Below are positions 51,516 to 59,555 of a DNA stretch of 63,342 nucleotides, piece by piece (the stretch's first letter is position 1; each line of letters begins with the position of its first letter). A model generated the notes under the pieces. That model saw only the letters and a list, made by a program, of their open reading frames with translations, was not told where the DNA came from and did no database searches. A program made the position numbers and the translations under genes. The stretch comes from Acidobacteriota bacterium (GTDB lineage Bacteria > Acidobacteriota > Terriglobia > UBA7540): the NCBI GenBank assembly GCA_021838785.1, contig JAKCCV010000021.1:1-63342 (forward strand), given 5' to 3'.

Positions 51516-51706
51516 CCGCACCCTTACTTCACTCACGCGGCGCGGCTTCGAGGAAGCGAGTAATTACCACTGTCACAGCGTCTCGATCCGTCTTCTCGAC
51601 ACCCTCTCCGGGCACCGCCGATGGCGTGGCACTCGCGCCAAGTACCACCTGCGGGGCTCAGCCCCGCGAAAGCGGTTGTCACCAGCGGCTTCAAGCCTCG
51701 TCCTCT

Positions 51707-53389
51707 TCAGAGTTCGCCGCGCTTCATTTGGCCGATCAAGTAATCGCACGAACGCGCGCAGAGCGTCATCATCGTCAAGGTCGGGTTCTGACATCCGGAG
51801 GACGGAAACGCGGCGCCGTCCATGACGAAGAGGTTCTTCACATCGTGCGACTGCTCATATTGATTGAGGACCGAGGTTTTGGGATCGTTCCCCATGCGCG
51901 CCACCCCGAGTTCGTGGATGGCCCAGCCGGGCGTCGTGGGTTTGGCGTAGGTCCGAATGTTTTTCGCGCCCGCCGCCTCCAGCATTTCGGCCATCGAATT
52001 GGCCATGTCTTGCACCATGGCGAACTCGTTGTCGCCGTATTTCATGTGGAAGCGCAACACCGGAATGCCAAAGGTGTCCACCACGTTAGGATCAATTTCG
52101 ACGTAGTTCTCATAGCGCGCCAGCGACTCCCCAAAGCCGCCAAAGCCGATGGTCACTTTGGGGTCAAACAGGGCTTTTTTGAAATACCCTCCAAAACCGC
52201 GGGCGTTCCAATTGTACTCGGCGCCGCCGCCGCCCTCGTAGCCATAACCGCGAATAAAGCTTTTCACGCGGCTGGAGGGGTCGAACGGCAAATTGCGGAA
52301 GCGAACCACATAGAGGTCTGCCGGGCGCACGGGACCATCCACGGTGGGCTTGTCCGCGACGCCCTCCAGTTCGCCCGCCGCGCCGCCGCCCATCACGTTG
52401 TCCATCAGGTAATGACCCAGCACGCCGCTCGAATTGGCGAGGCCATTCGGATATTCGCGGCTCTTGGAATTGAGCAGGATGCGCACCGACTCGAGCGCCT
52501 GCGCGCACAACACCACGGCGCGACCCTGAATCGTCTTTGCCTGGCGCGTGATGCGGTCAATGTAGAGCAGGCCGCTGGCGCGGTGGGTGCTCGGGTCCAT
52601 CAGCACCTGATAGGCCATGGCGTTCGGGATCAGCGTGCAGCGGCCGCTGGCGAGCGCGTCGGCGACGGTCGTGAAGTAGGAATTGAAATACGAATGCGTG
52701 ATGCAGCCGCGATGGCACGGCCCGCAATAGTGGCACGGCGGGCGGCCGTGGACGCTGCGCGTCAAATTGGCGCAGCGCGCCAGCGTCATCGTGCGGCCCA
52801 TTTTCTCCTTGACGCGCACCCGAAATTGCGTCTCGCCGCAACTCAGCGCCATGGGCGGCTGGAACTTGCCGTCCGGCAGTTGCGGCAGGCCCTCCATCAT
52901 GCCGGTGATGCCGCAGTATTCCTCCACGAGGTCGTAATAGGGCGCCAGGTCCTTGTAGCTGAGCGGCCAATCCACGCCGTAACCGTCGTACGAGGCGGCT
53001 TTCAGGTCGTATTCGCTCAAGCGTAGGCTCACGCGCCCCCAGCAGTTGGTGCGCCCGCCGATCATGCGGATGCGGCCCTGCCAACTGAACGGCATATCCG
53101 CCGCGTGCGTGTACGGTTCATCGAGATCGTTGCAGTACCACCCATAGGTATATTCATCGCAGGCATAACACTGCATTTGGACGGGCCGTGTCTTCTCCAA
53201 GAGATAAGGAGCCAGATTGCGATATTTCAGCTCGAAGGCCGGTTTGTGCTCGGTGAAGTTGGCGTCCGATTGCGGCCGACCGCAATCTACCAGCGCCACT
53301 TTCATCCCCGCCTCCGACAGCCGCTTGGCGGCCCAGCCGCCCGAAGCTCCCGATCCCACCACAATTGCGTCATACGTCGGTAAAGCCAT
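51707..53389 (-). CDS. GMC family FAD-dependent oxidoreductase (copy 3)
   Basis: 560 residues: DAIVVGSGASGGWAAKRLSE (FAD), GGRTNCWGRVSLRLS, CHYCGPCHRGC, and the C-terminal NPTLTMMTLCARSCDYL. GGGGGGAT precedes ATG 53389. It is clearly related to the other two copies but diverged, and has no subunit-3 gene beside it. Substrate unknown. Confidence 0.92.
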   Translation of the reverse strand: MALPTYDAIVVGSGASGGWAAKRLSEAGMKVALVDCGRPQSDANFTEHKPAFELKYRNLAPYLLEKTRPVQMQCYACDEYTYGWYCNDLDEPYTHAADMPFSWQGRIRMIGGRTNCWGRVSLRLSEYDLKAASYDGYGVDWPLSYKDLAPYYDLVEEYCGITGMMEGLPQLPDGKFQPPMALSCGETQFRVRVKEKMGRTMTLARCANLTRSVHGRPPCHYCGPCHRGCITHSYFNSYFTTVADALASGRCTLIPNAMAYQVLMDPSTHRASGLLYIDRITRQAKTIQGRAVVLCAQALESVRILLNSKSREYPNGLANSSGVLGHYLMDNVMGGGAAGELEGVADKPTVDGPVRPADLYVVRFRNLPFDPSSRVKSFIRGYGYEGGGGAEYNWNARGFGGYFKKALFDPKVTIGFGGFGESLARYENYVEIDPNVVDTFGIPVLRFHMKYGDNEFAMVQDMANSMAEMLEAAGAKNIRTYAKPTTPGWAIHELGVARMGNDPKTSVLNQYEQSHDVKNLFVMDGAAFPSSGCQNPTLTMMTLCARSCDYLIGQMKRGEL

Positions 53390-53631
53390 TGGTTAATCCC
53401 CCCAAGAAGAAAATGACATGGCATCTTCCCACAGAGACGCGCAGGAATCAATGCCCGACTGCTTCGCGTGGCCCTCTTTTTGAGATGCGCCGTCGCGGCT
53501 TGGCGTCGGCGGGATGCTGGCGACTTCGAAGCGTGACCGAAAAGCGTCCGCTGCCGGCACGCGGCCGGCTTGCCAGGGGCCGGGGCGCGCCGCGTTCGCT
53601 TCCCAACCCTCGCTCCTCATCTTTGTCTTTT

Positions 53632-53639
53632 GCCGTGCG
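53632..53639 (+). repeat. 8-bp target-site duplication, left
   Basis: GCCGTGCG directly outside the left terminal inverted repeat; the same eight bases directly follow the right terminal repeat at 56014-56021. Confidence 0.85.
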
Positions 53640-53660
53640 GGTAGTGGTACAGTTTGAAAA
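53640..53660 (+). repeat. Terminal inverted repeat, left (21 bp)
   Basis: Starts GGTAGTGGTACAG and ends TTTGAAAA, reading into the element. Its exact reverse complement is at 55993-56013. Confidence 0.9.
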
Positions 53661-53694
53661 AACCGACCCCTAGTTTGGAGATGTACTTGCACGG

Positions 53695-54120
53695 TCACTT
53701 CGGTGGGAATTCTGTGTCCCATCGTGACACTTTTATTCCTGGCCTGCCTCGGCCTGGAACGTGGCTTCCAAAGCCGCTCAGGTTCCACTCCGGCTCATAA
53801 CTTTCAATCAAGGCGTGCTCCCCCGCCCTCACAAACCAATCGCTATCAATAATCAGAAAACGACAGGTCATCTCACGGAGTTCGACATTCTGACGCCCGG
53901 CGATCTTGCGCGCGTGTTCAGCAAGCCGACGCCGTAGAGTGGTGTCGAGGGCCTTTCCAGCATACACGATCTTCTTGTGCCGATAGAGCGCGTACACGCC
54001 TTTTTCAGGTGGGGCTACATCTTCAGCGAGCGGATGGGGCGGACTCGCCTCAAACTTCTCGATGAGCTGGTGAGTGAAGGCCTTATCGAATTCAAAAAAG
54101 AACCGATGCTTATCACACAC
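53695..54120 (-). CDS. GIY-YIG nuclease, Eco29kI-like (copy 1)
   Basis: 141 residues. The GIY-YIG core reads GVYALYRHKKIVYAGKALD, then RRRLAEHARKI (catalytic Arg), GEHALIESYEPEWN (metal Glu and the Asn) and GFGSHVPGRGRPG. This layout matches Eco29kI-family restriction endonucleases, though here shorter than Eco29kI. GTG 54120 gives the same length as the second copy at 62685. It lies inside the TIR-bounded cassette with a methyltransferase, so a restriction role is likely. Confidence 0.85.
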   Translation of the reverse strand: MCDKHRFFFEFDKAFTHQLIEKFEASPPHPLAEDVAPPEKGVYALYRHKKIVYAGKALDTTLRRRLAEHARKIAGRQNVELREMTCRFLIIDSDWFVRAGEHALIESYEPEWNLSGFGSHVPGRGRPGIKVSRWDTEFPPK

Positions 54121-54233
54121 AGGTGGCAAATATTATCACAGTAGCACCATCTGCGAAAACCTTACTCGAACAGGTCTGTTGCGGCGCAGTGCGATACATT
54201 CTAGCGCATGGCAGAGAAGGCCCAACATCGCTA

Positions 54234-54263
54234 TTGACAGAGCGTCGAAATTCCGGCTATACT
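54234..54263 (+). promoter_or_regulatory. Forward promoter inside the cassette
   Basis: Perfect -35 TTGACA (54234-54239), 18-bp spacer, -10 TATACT (54258-54263). It would transcribe the 30-codon ORF and the winged-helix gene. Confidence 0.65.
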
Positions 54264-54343
54264 TTGACCGTGGTAGTCGGCTCACGGTGATTGGATGTCG
54301 GAGTTTCCTGAGTAGGGGTGCTAGCGGCACGCTCCAAAAAGGA

Positions 54344-54369
54344 AAACCCAGGCGATACGGCCTGGGTTT
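54344..54369 (+). terminator. Perfect hairpin in the cassette leader (attenuator candidate)
   Basis: AAACCCAGGC pairs with GCCTGGGTTT over a six-base loop, between the promoter at 54234 and the 30-codon ORF. There is no U-run, so it may be a protein-binding or RNA-stability element instead. Confidence 0.5.
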
Positions 54370-54401
54370 CCAATTCACTTAGAGCGAGAAGGAGGCGCAA
54401 T

Positions 54402-54494
54402 ATGCGCCTTCAAATTGCCATCCCGAAAGGATATCGCCTACGGGTGAGATTCCTTAAGGATGGTACTACCGAAGTCGCGCTTGAACCACCATAG
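54402..54494 (+). CDS. 30-codon ORF of the cassette
   Basis: MRLQIAIPKGYRLRVRFLKD and a short Thr-Glu-Val tail, preceded by a near-ideal AGAAGGAGG seven bases before the ATG. A second hairpin (54506-54532) follows. It is either a small regulatory peptide or a leader controlling the winged-helix gene 100 bp downstream. Confidence 0.5.
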   Translation: MRLQIAIPKGYRLRVRFLKDGTTEVALEPP

Positions 54495-54505
54495 CGTGAC
54501 CCAAA

Positions 54506-54532
54506 GCCGGGGGAGATTCCGACTTCCCCGGC
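54506..54532 (+). terminator. Hairpin between the 30-codon ORF and the winged-helix gene
   Basis: GCCGGGG (54506-54512) pairs with CCCCGGC (54526-54532) over a 13-base loop containing the start of an inner pairing; no U-run. Confidence 0.4.
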
Positions 54533-54592
54533 CACATTATCGTGAAACCAACAGTCCGGCTTGTCAATGTTTGTTTGTCTGGAGAGGCGCTA

Positions 54593-54991
54593 GTGAATAC
54601 AACAAAACTTAAAGAAGCGCTAGTCGAGTTGCAAGAGCAGCGGAGGATTCTTGACGGGGCTATCTCAAACATCCAGCGAATCATCGCTACGATGAACGGG
54701 GATAGCGAGACGAGAGCGCCTACCGCGCAGAAGGTGCAAGGAGCATCGTACATTGACGACTCGATCAGAATCCTAGAGGTAGCGGGTGAACCTCTCCACA
54801 TTGATGAGCTTTCCAAAAAGCTCTCCGAGCTTCGACAGGAAAAGGTCGAGAGGCGTTCAGTGGAGTCGAGCTTCAGCAGGCATATCTTAAAGACTAAACA
54901 TCCCCGGATCGTCAGAAGCCGCGCGGGTTTTTACGGCCTTTCCACTTGGAGAGCAATGATGACACAGCCAAAGACCCCCGCCTCTAACTAG
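54593..54991 (+). CDS. HARE-HTH-like winged-helix protein
   Basis: 132 residues. An N-terminal coiled-coil (LKEALVELQEQRRILDGAIS) is followed, after a linker, by a winged helix typical of restriction-linked HARE/HB1 domains: YIDDSIRILEVAGEPLHIDE, then SSFSRHILKTKHPRIVRSRA and GFYGL. GTG 54593 with GGAGAGG upstream is preferred over the GTG at 54542. Domains of this type often recognise DNA modification or control R-M genes; here it is the likely controller or DNA-reading subunit (inference). Confidence 0.7.
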   Translation: MNTTKLKEALVELQEQRRILDGAISNIQRIIATMNGDSETRAPTAQKVQGASYIDDSIRILEVAGEPLHIDELSKKLSELRQEKVERRSVESSFSRHILKTKHPRIVRSRAGFYGLSTWRAMMTQPKTPASN

Positions 54992-55151
54992 GCATGTCGT
55001 TTAGATGAGGCTTGGCTGCCTTGGCCTTGTGCTTTTCCCACCGGGCTAGGACGGCCTTCCTTGCGCCCTCGCTGCGTTTCTCTGCGGTGAGGCTCTTTGC
55101 TCGTGCCTTACCACCTTTTCTTCCGAGCGCTACCGCATGAGGGTTTTTCAC
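54984..55151 (-). CDS. Small basic GRKGGKA-type protein
   Basis: A 55-residue ORF from GTG 55151: ALGRKGGKARAKSLTAEKRS and GARKAVLARWEKHKAKAA. This GRKGGKAR...ARKAVLARW pattern is a recurrent tiny protein seen near mobile and defense genes, with an AT-hook/histone-like basic character. It ends five bases inside the 3' end of the convergent winged-helix gene and lies just after the methyltransferase on the same strand. Confidence 0.65.
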   Translation of the reverse strand: MKNPHAVALGRKGGKARAKSLTAEKRSEGARKAVLARWEKHKAKAAKPHLNDMPS

Positions 55152-55198
55152 GCCCTCAGCTTAGTGGGCCTTATAAGAAGCAGGATAAGGCGGCTTAG

Positions 55199-55948
55199 TT
55201 ACCTGGCGGGTGATCGGAATCTTTCACACTCTTGGCTGTTCCGGCAGATAATCCAGAAGGAATGGCGCTTGCGGGCGTGGTGGGCATTCTCCCACTTATT
55301 CGAGAGCATCGGCCCTTTTCTGATTTTCACAATGAGGTCACAGACGGTGAATCCGGATTCCTCTGCCATGCGCATGAAATCACAGTGTGGCCACTTTGAC
55401 CTGTGATTGTTCACCATGTCCGTGACCTTCGCCAACAACAGGCCATCTGGCTTCAGAACGCGCTTTGCCTGTTTCAAGAATGGCGGATACAGGTAACTCA
55501 GGTTCCAATTCTGTTTCTTACCACACTCGACGGTTGCACCAAAGTCCACATCGAACCGCTTCCGGCTTTTGTCCCTGCCTTGCGGCCCGACATGCGGGGG
55601 GTCAAAGATCACAACCCCAAAGTGCGCCGATGGAACACCTTTCATTTTCCGATTGTCGCCTACGATCATCGGCTTGTACTTAGGGTCAATATCCATCGAA
55701 ATGACCTGACGTAGAGAGCCTTTCCAAAATCGGCCCGAATTATAAGTGGCGTCAAGAATTGGCTCAACAGGAATGACCGGGTAGAAACGGAATATCTCCT
55801 CAAGAAGCTCGCCATCGCTACCTTCCCAAACGCTGCTAATTGGCCGGTAGCTCTTACCATTGGACGGGCTAGCGACGCGCCGGATCGTTTCCTGAACCGT
55901 TCTCCAAGCGAGTTGAACTGGGTCTGGACTGCCAGTTGAAGTTTGCAT
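55199..55948 (-). CDS. DNA amino-methyltransferase (N4-cytosine/N6-adenine type), cassette copy
   Basis: 249 residues. The catalytic motif IV is IFDPPHVGPQGRD, the SAM region is ILDATYNSGRFWKG with ISMDIDP, and LKPDGLLLAKVTDM follows. The C-terminus ends KWENAHHARKRHSFWIICRN. DPPH identifies an exocyclic-amine methyltransferase, not a C5-cytosine one. ATG 55948 coincides with the start expected from TTGACT (55983-55978) and TGATAT (55959-55954), so the mRNA is probably leaderless. The upstream end of the frame runs into the right TIR, so the promoter sits just inside the element. Confidence 0.82.
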   Translation of the reverse strand: MQTSTGSPDPVQLAWRTVQETIRRVASPSNGKSYRPISSVWEGSDGELLEEIFRFYPVIPVEPILDATYNSGRFWKGSLRQVISMDIDPKYKPMIVGDNRKMKGVPSAHFGVVIFDPPHVGPQGRDKSRKRFDVDFGATVECGKKQNWNLSYLYPPFLKQAKRVLKPDGLLLAKVTDMVNNHRSKWPHCDFMRMAEESGFTVCDLIVKIRKGPMLSNKWENAHHARKRHSFWIICRNSQECERFRSPAR

Positions 55949-55992
55949 CGTCCATATCATGCCACGGCGCGGGCAATAGTCAAGAGGTGGAA

Positions 55993-56013
55993 TTTTCAAA
56001 CTGTACCACTACC
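55993..56013 (-). repeat. Terminal inverted repeat, right (21 bp)
   Basis: Reads TTTTCAAACTGTACCACTAC plus C on the forward strand; the exact reverse complement of 53640-53660. Confidence 0.9.
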
Positions 56014-56021
56014 GCCGTGCG
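56014..56021 (+). repeat. 8-bp target-site duplication, right
   Basis: GCCGTGCG immediately after the right terminal repeat, matching 53632-53639. Confidence 0.85.
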
Positions 56022-56059
56022 AATTCCATTGCCTTGGCGGGGCTGAAGCGTATAGAATA

Positions 56060-57616
56060 GTGATTTCGGCGGTCCCGCTTCCGATCGGTTCGGAAATTAT
56101 TTTGGCAAAACCGGTCACACCCTCCATCGTTGTCGTTCTGGCTGCTGCGAGCGTCGAATCTCTGGAGGCTCAAGCCAGCAGCCTCAGCGCCTCTGTGCCC
56201 TCGGGCGTTGAGCTTCGGCTCGATTACCTTCAGTCGTTTGACAACCTGGAAGCTCGCCTCCGGCATTTTCTCGCCCATTGGCGTTTTCCCCTCGTCATTG
56301 CCACCTGCCGACGCGCCGCTGCCGGCGGACAATTCCAAGGCAGTATGGAAGAGCAGTGGCAGGTGCTGACGGCGGCGGTGCGCGCGGGCTGCTCCTGGGT
56401 GGATGTTGAAATCGAATCGCTTCGTGCCCAGAGCGCCGCGCGCTTGCGTCAACTTTCCCCCGCCCGGCTCATCGTCTCCTACCACGATTACCGCGAGACG
56501 CCGCCGCTCCTCCCCCTTTACCGTCGTCTGGCGCGCTTTCCGGCGCAAACCATCAAAATAGTGGGCACCGCCAGAAATCTCAAAGACAACCTCAAGTATC
56601 GGGCGCTGCTGGCCGCTTCTGCTCGGCGCCGTCCCTCCCTCGTGGCCTTTGCGCAGGGGCCGCGAGGCATGGTCTCGCGCCTGCTTTCGTTGCGCTGGAA
56701 ATGCCCTTTCACTTACGCCTCCTTGCAAAGAGCGGTCGCGCCCGGGCAGCTCTCGGTGGATGTTCTTCGTCTGGTGTACCGCGTCGAGCAAATCAACGCC
56801 CGCACGCAGCTTTATGGCGTGGTGGGCGCTCATGCTTCCACCTCGCTGTCGCCGGTCATGCAAAACATCGCCTTTCAGGCCAAGCATTTCAATGCCGTGT
56901 ATCTGCCCTGTGAAACGTCTCGCCTGAGTGATTTTCTCGCCTTGGCGCGAGAGCTCGGCTTCGTGGGCTTCAGCGTCACCATGCCTTTCAAGCAGGCCAT
57001 TCTTCCCGAACTCGATTGGGTGGACCCGTTGGCTCGGCACATTGGCGCTTGCAACACCGTGGCGGTGCGGCGCGGTCAATGGATGGGCTGGAACACGGAC
57101 GCCGCCGCCGTCGTGGAAGTTCTCACCAAGCGCTTGCGTCTGCCGGGCAGCCAAATCCTGATTTTGGGGGCGGGAGGCGCGGCGCGCGCCGCCGCCTGCG
57201 CCCTCAGCGCCGAAGGCGCCAAGGTGCTGATTGCGGCGCGCCGGGAATCGGCGGCGCGGCAACTTGCCCGCCATATTTCCGCCGAGGCCGTCCCCTGGGC
57301 GCGCGCCGAAACCCTGGAAGTGGATGCCGTCATCAACGCCACGCCGGTGGGCATGGCCCCGCAAGCCGAGGTCTCCCCCATTGACCTGGCTCGCTTGCGC
57401 GCCCGGGTCGTCTTTGACATGGTGTATTATCCCACCGACACCCGCCTGCTCTCCGAAGCTCGCAGCCGCGGACTCGTCACCATTTCCGGCATTGAAATGC
57501 TGGTCGCGCAGGGAGCGCGGCAATTTGAAATTTGGACCGGCGAGTCCGCCCCGCGCGCCTTGATGGAGCAAGCCATTCGCCAAACCCTCGCCAACGCGCG
57601 CGCCCTCACCTCTTAA
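56060..57616 (+). CDS. aroDE: Fused 3-dehydroquinate dehydratase (type I) / shikimate dehydrogenase
   Basis: About 518 residues. The N-terminal half is a type I dehydroquinase: VELRLDYLQSF, LIVSYHDYRETP with the catalytic His, and the Schiff-base Lys in TIKIVGTARN. The C-terminal half is AroE: LYGVVGAHASTSLSPVMQN, GFSVTMPFKQAIL, GACNTVAVRRGQWMGWNTD and the NADP fold LILGAGGAARAAACAL. The fusion channels two successive shikimate-pathway steps. The start is uncertain: GTG 56060 or TTG 56102. Anything before 56014 belongs to the transposon-like cassette, whose insertion may have replaced the native promoter. Confidence 0.9.
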   Translation: MISAVPLPIGSEIILAKPVTPSIVVVLAAASVESLEAQASSLSASVPSGVELRLDYLQSFDNLEARLRHFLAHWRFPLVIATCRRAAAGGQFQGSMEEQWQVLTAAVRAGCSWVDVEIESLRAQSAARLRQLSPARLIVSYHDYRETPPLLPLYRRLARFPAQTIKIVGTARNLKDNLKYRALLAASARRRPSLVAFAQGPRGMVSRLLSLRWKCPFTYASLQRAVAPGQLSVDVLRLVYRVEQINARTQLYGVVGAHASTSLSPVMQNIAFQAKHFNAVYLPCETSRLSDFLALARELGFVGFSVTMPFKQAILPELDWVDPLARHIGACNTVAVRRGQWMGWNTDAAAVVEVLTKRLRLPGSQILILGAGGAARAAACALSAEGAKVLIAARRESAARQLARHISAEAVPWARAETLEVDAVINATPVGMAPQAEVSPIDLARLRARVVFDMVYYPTDTRLLSEARSRGLVTISGIEMLVAQGARQFEIWTGESAPRALMEQAIRQTLANARALTS

Positions 57617-57759
57617 GCCTCACCCCGCGCGCTCGTCTTGGGTCGTAACCCTCGCGCTCCGCGCCCCAAAGCTCGCTGCTCGCCCACGCCCCGTCCGGGC
57701 TTATCGCGTTTCCTCCGCAACCCGCACGTAGAGCGCCGCATCGTTATACAATAGACAGG

Positions 57760-59382
57760 ATGCGCAAACTGGTGTTGCTCGCTCTTGCATTGCTCGGTCT
57801 GTTGGACTCGCTCTATTTGCTCTGGGCTTACACTTCTCCCGCTCACCCGATGGTGTGTGTCGGAGGCGGCTGCGACGTGGTGCGCGCCAGCTCCTACGCC
57901 CATTTTTTAGGTCTGCCCGTGCCCGTCTTTGGCGTGGCGATGTACGGCGTGCTGGCGGCGCTGCTGTTCATTCAGCCTCTGCTGACCGAATCTTGGGCGC
58001 GGGCCGCGCGCGGCGTCGTGGCCGGCATTTCCGGCGTGGGCTTTCTGATTTCCCTCGGACTGACCGGCGTGGAAGCCTTTGTCATCCATGCCTGGTGTAC
58101 CTGGTGCGTGCTTTCGGCCGTCACCGTTACGCTGATTTTTATCCTCTCAACTTACGAAGCGCTCTCGGCCGAGTCCGTCTCAAGCCCTTCGCGTCGGCTG
58201 GCGGGAATGCAGCGGAATCTCGCCGTGCTTTTGGTCGGGATTGTGCTTGGGGTTCCTTCCTATGTCTTTTTGACGCGCAAGAATGCCGCGCCTCCGCCTC
58301 ATCCTGCCGCCGCGCCGGTGCTTCGGGCGCGTTTGGTGCGCGCCGACACTCACTTTTACGGCAATCCCAACGCCCCGCTGACGGTGGTGGAATTTGGCGA
58401 TTTTGAGTGCCCGTTTTGCCGCCAAGCCGAAGCGGCGGCCGAAAAGGTGCGCCAGCAATTCGGTCATCAGATTCGTTTCGCTTTTCGTCAATTTCCCCTC
58501 ACCGCGATTCATCCTTACGCCGAGAAAGCCGCCGAGGCCAGCGAGTGCGCGGCGCAGCAGGGCAAATTCTGGCAGGCAGTGGATTATTTTTACGCCCATC
58601 AATCCAACTTGACGGTGCCGGCGCTCGAGAGCTATGCCGGCAAGCTGGGCCTCCATCAGGCTCAATTCGATCAATGTCTTTCGAGCGGAGAAATGGCGGC
58701 CCGCGTTCAGCAGGATATCCGCGACGGTCGCGCCGTGGGCGTGACGCGCGTCCCCACCTTTTTCATTGGCCACGTCATGGTGGAGGGTGTGTTGCCCTAC
58801 GCGCGCTTTCGGGCGCTCATCGAGCAGCAGCTTCACGCGGTTGAAGCCGCTCAGCCCGTCGCCGCGTCTCAAGGCGCCTCGCCTGCCGCTTCAACCAACG
58901 CCGCTTCCGCCGCGCCGCCCGCTCATCCCGCCGCGACCTCGCTCGCTGTGGCCAACCCGCTGCCCTTTGGCGGCGGCGCCAACGCTTTCACCAAGATTAT
59001 CGCGCCCAACGCCGGCTGCAGCGCCTCGGAAGCTCAACAAAAGCAGCCGACGATGATTGGCGTGGCTGCGGCGCGGCAACTGGCCTCCTCGCCCGGCGGA
59101 GCGCTCTTCGTGGACGTTCGTTCGCCGGCCCAGTTCGCGACCGGACACATTCCGCGCGCTCTCAATCTTCCTTCGAGCCGGTTCGCCAATGAGGTTGCGC
59201 GCTTGCCCAAGGATAAAACCATCGTGCTCTATCAGGGCGGACGCGCCACCGGCGATATTTGCGCCGCCAGCCGCGCCGCCGGACGCCTCCTCCTCTCGCA
59301 CGGCTTTCCCTATCAAAACGTCAAAGTCTTGCAGCAAGGCTTGGCGGGCTGGCAAAAGGCAGGCCTGCCGATTGAGCGCTGA
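57760..59382 (+). CDS. VKOR-DsbA-rhodanese three-domain disulfide protein
   Basis: 540 residues. About 1-140: vitamin K epoxide reductase-like four-helix domain, with the loop Cys in GGGCDVVRASSYAHF and the active CxxC in HAWCTWCVLSA. About 175-365: exported DsbA/thioredoxin domain with ECPFC. About 425-540: rhodanese-like domain (LFVDVRSPAQFATGHIPRAL). In the rhodanese active loop the usual Cys is missing (VLYQGGRATGDICAASR), so sulfur transfer at the normal site is unlikely. VKOR plus DsbA makes and re-oxidises periplasmic disulfides, useful for the many c-type cytochromes. An Ala/Pro-rich linker (about 365-400) joins the last domain. Confidence 0.88.
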   Translation: MRKLVLLALALLGLLDSLYLLWAYTSPAHPMVCVGGGCDVVRASSYAHFLGLPVPVFGVAMYGVLAALLFIQPLLTESWARAARGVVAGISGVGFLISLGLTGVEAFVIHAWCTWCVLSAVTVTLIFILSTYEALSAESVSSPSRRLAGMQRNLAVLLVGIVLGVPSYVFLTRKNAAPPPHPAAAPVLRARLVRADTHFYGNPNAPLTVVEFGDFECPFCRQAEAAAEKVRQQFGHQIRFAFRQFPLTAIHPYAEKAAEASECAAQQGKFWQAVDYFYAHQSNLTVPALESYAGKLGLHQAQFDQCLSSGEMAARVQQDIRDGRAVGVTRVPTFFIGHVMVEGVLPYARFRALIEQQLHAVEAAQPVAASQGASPAASTNAASAAPPAHPAATSLAVANPLPFGGGANAFTKIIAPNAGCSASEAQQKQPTMIGVAAARQLASSPGGALFVDVRSPAQFATGHIPRALNLPSSRFANEVARLPKDKTIVLYQGGRATGDICAASRAAGRLLLSHGFPYQNVKVLQQGLAGWQKAGLPIER

Positions 59383-59555
59383 CCTTGCTCGAGCCTCGCC
59401 TCGCCTGCCATTCGCAGGAGCGTGAAGCTCGCGGCGCGCCCGTGGGCTCACGGGTTTTCCGCCCGCGCCTTTGCGCATCTTCCTTCTTGCAATGCGCTTC
59501 GATTCGTGAGAAGAGTGAAGACGGGTCCGTCCGACGCGACCCAGGAGGCGGCATC

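Larger units (their letters stand above)
53640..56013. mobile_element. 2.37-kb transposon-like restriction-modification cassette without transposase
   Basis: The unit is bounded by 21-bp perfect inverted repeats and a perfect 8-bp direct duplication (GCCGTGCG). Between them are a GIY-YIG nuclease, a 30-codon ORF, a winged-helix protein, a small GRKGGKA protein and an amino-methyltransferase. No transposase is encoded, so movement would have to be supplied in trans. GG termini and 8-bp duplications are known for IS1595-type elements, which can carry methyltransferase passengers; that affiliation is an inference. Insertion separated a GMC gene from aroDE; the aroDE frame that reads back into the right repeat is accidental. 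Confidence 0.88.

Noticed and set aside
55943-56059. Upstream extension of aroDE
   Set aside because: The extra codons lie across the right terminal repeat of the cassette and the target duplication, and do not resemble a dehydroquinase N-terminus.
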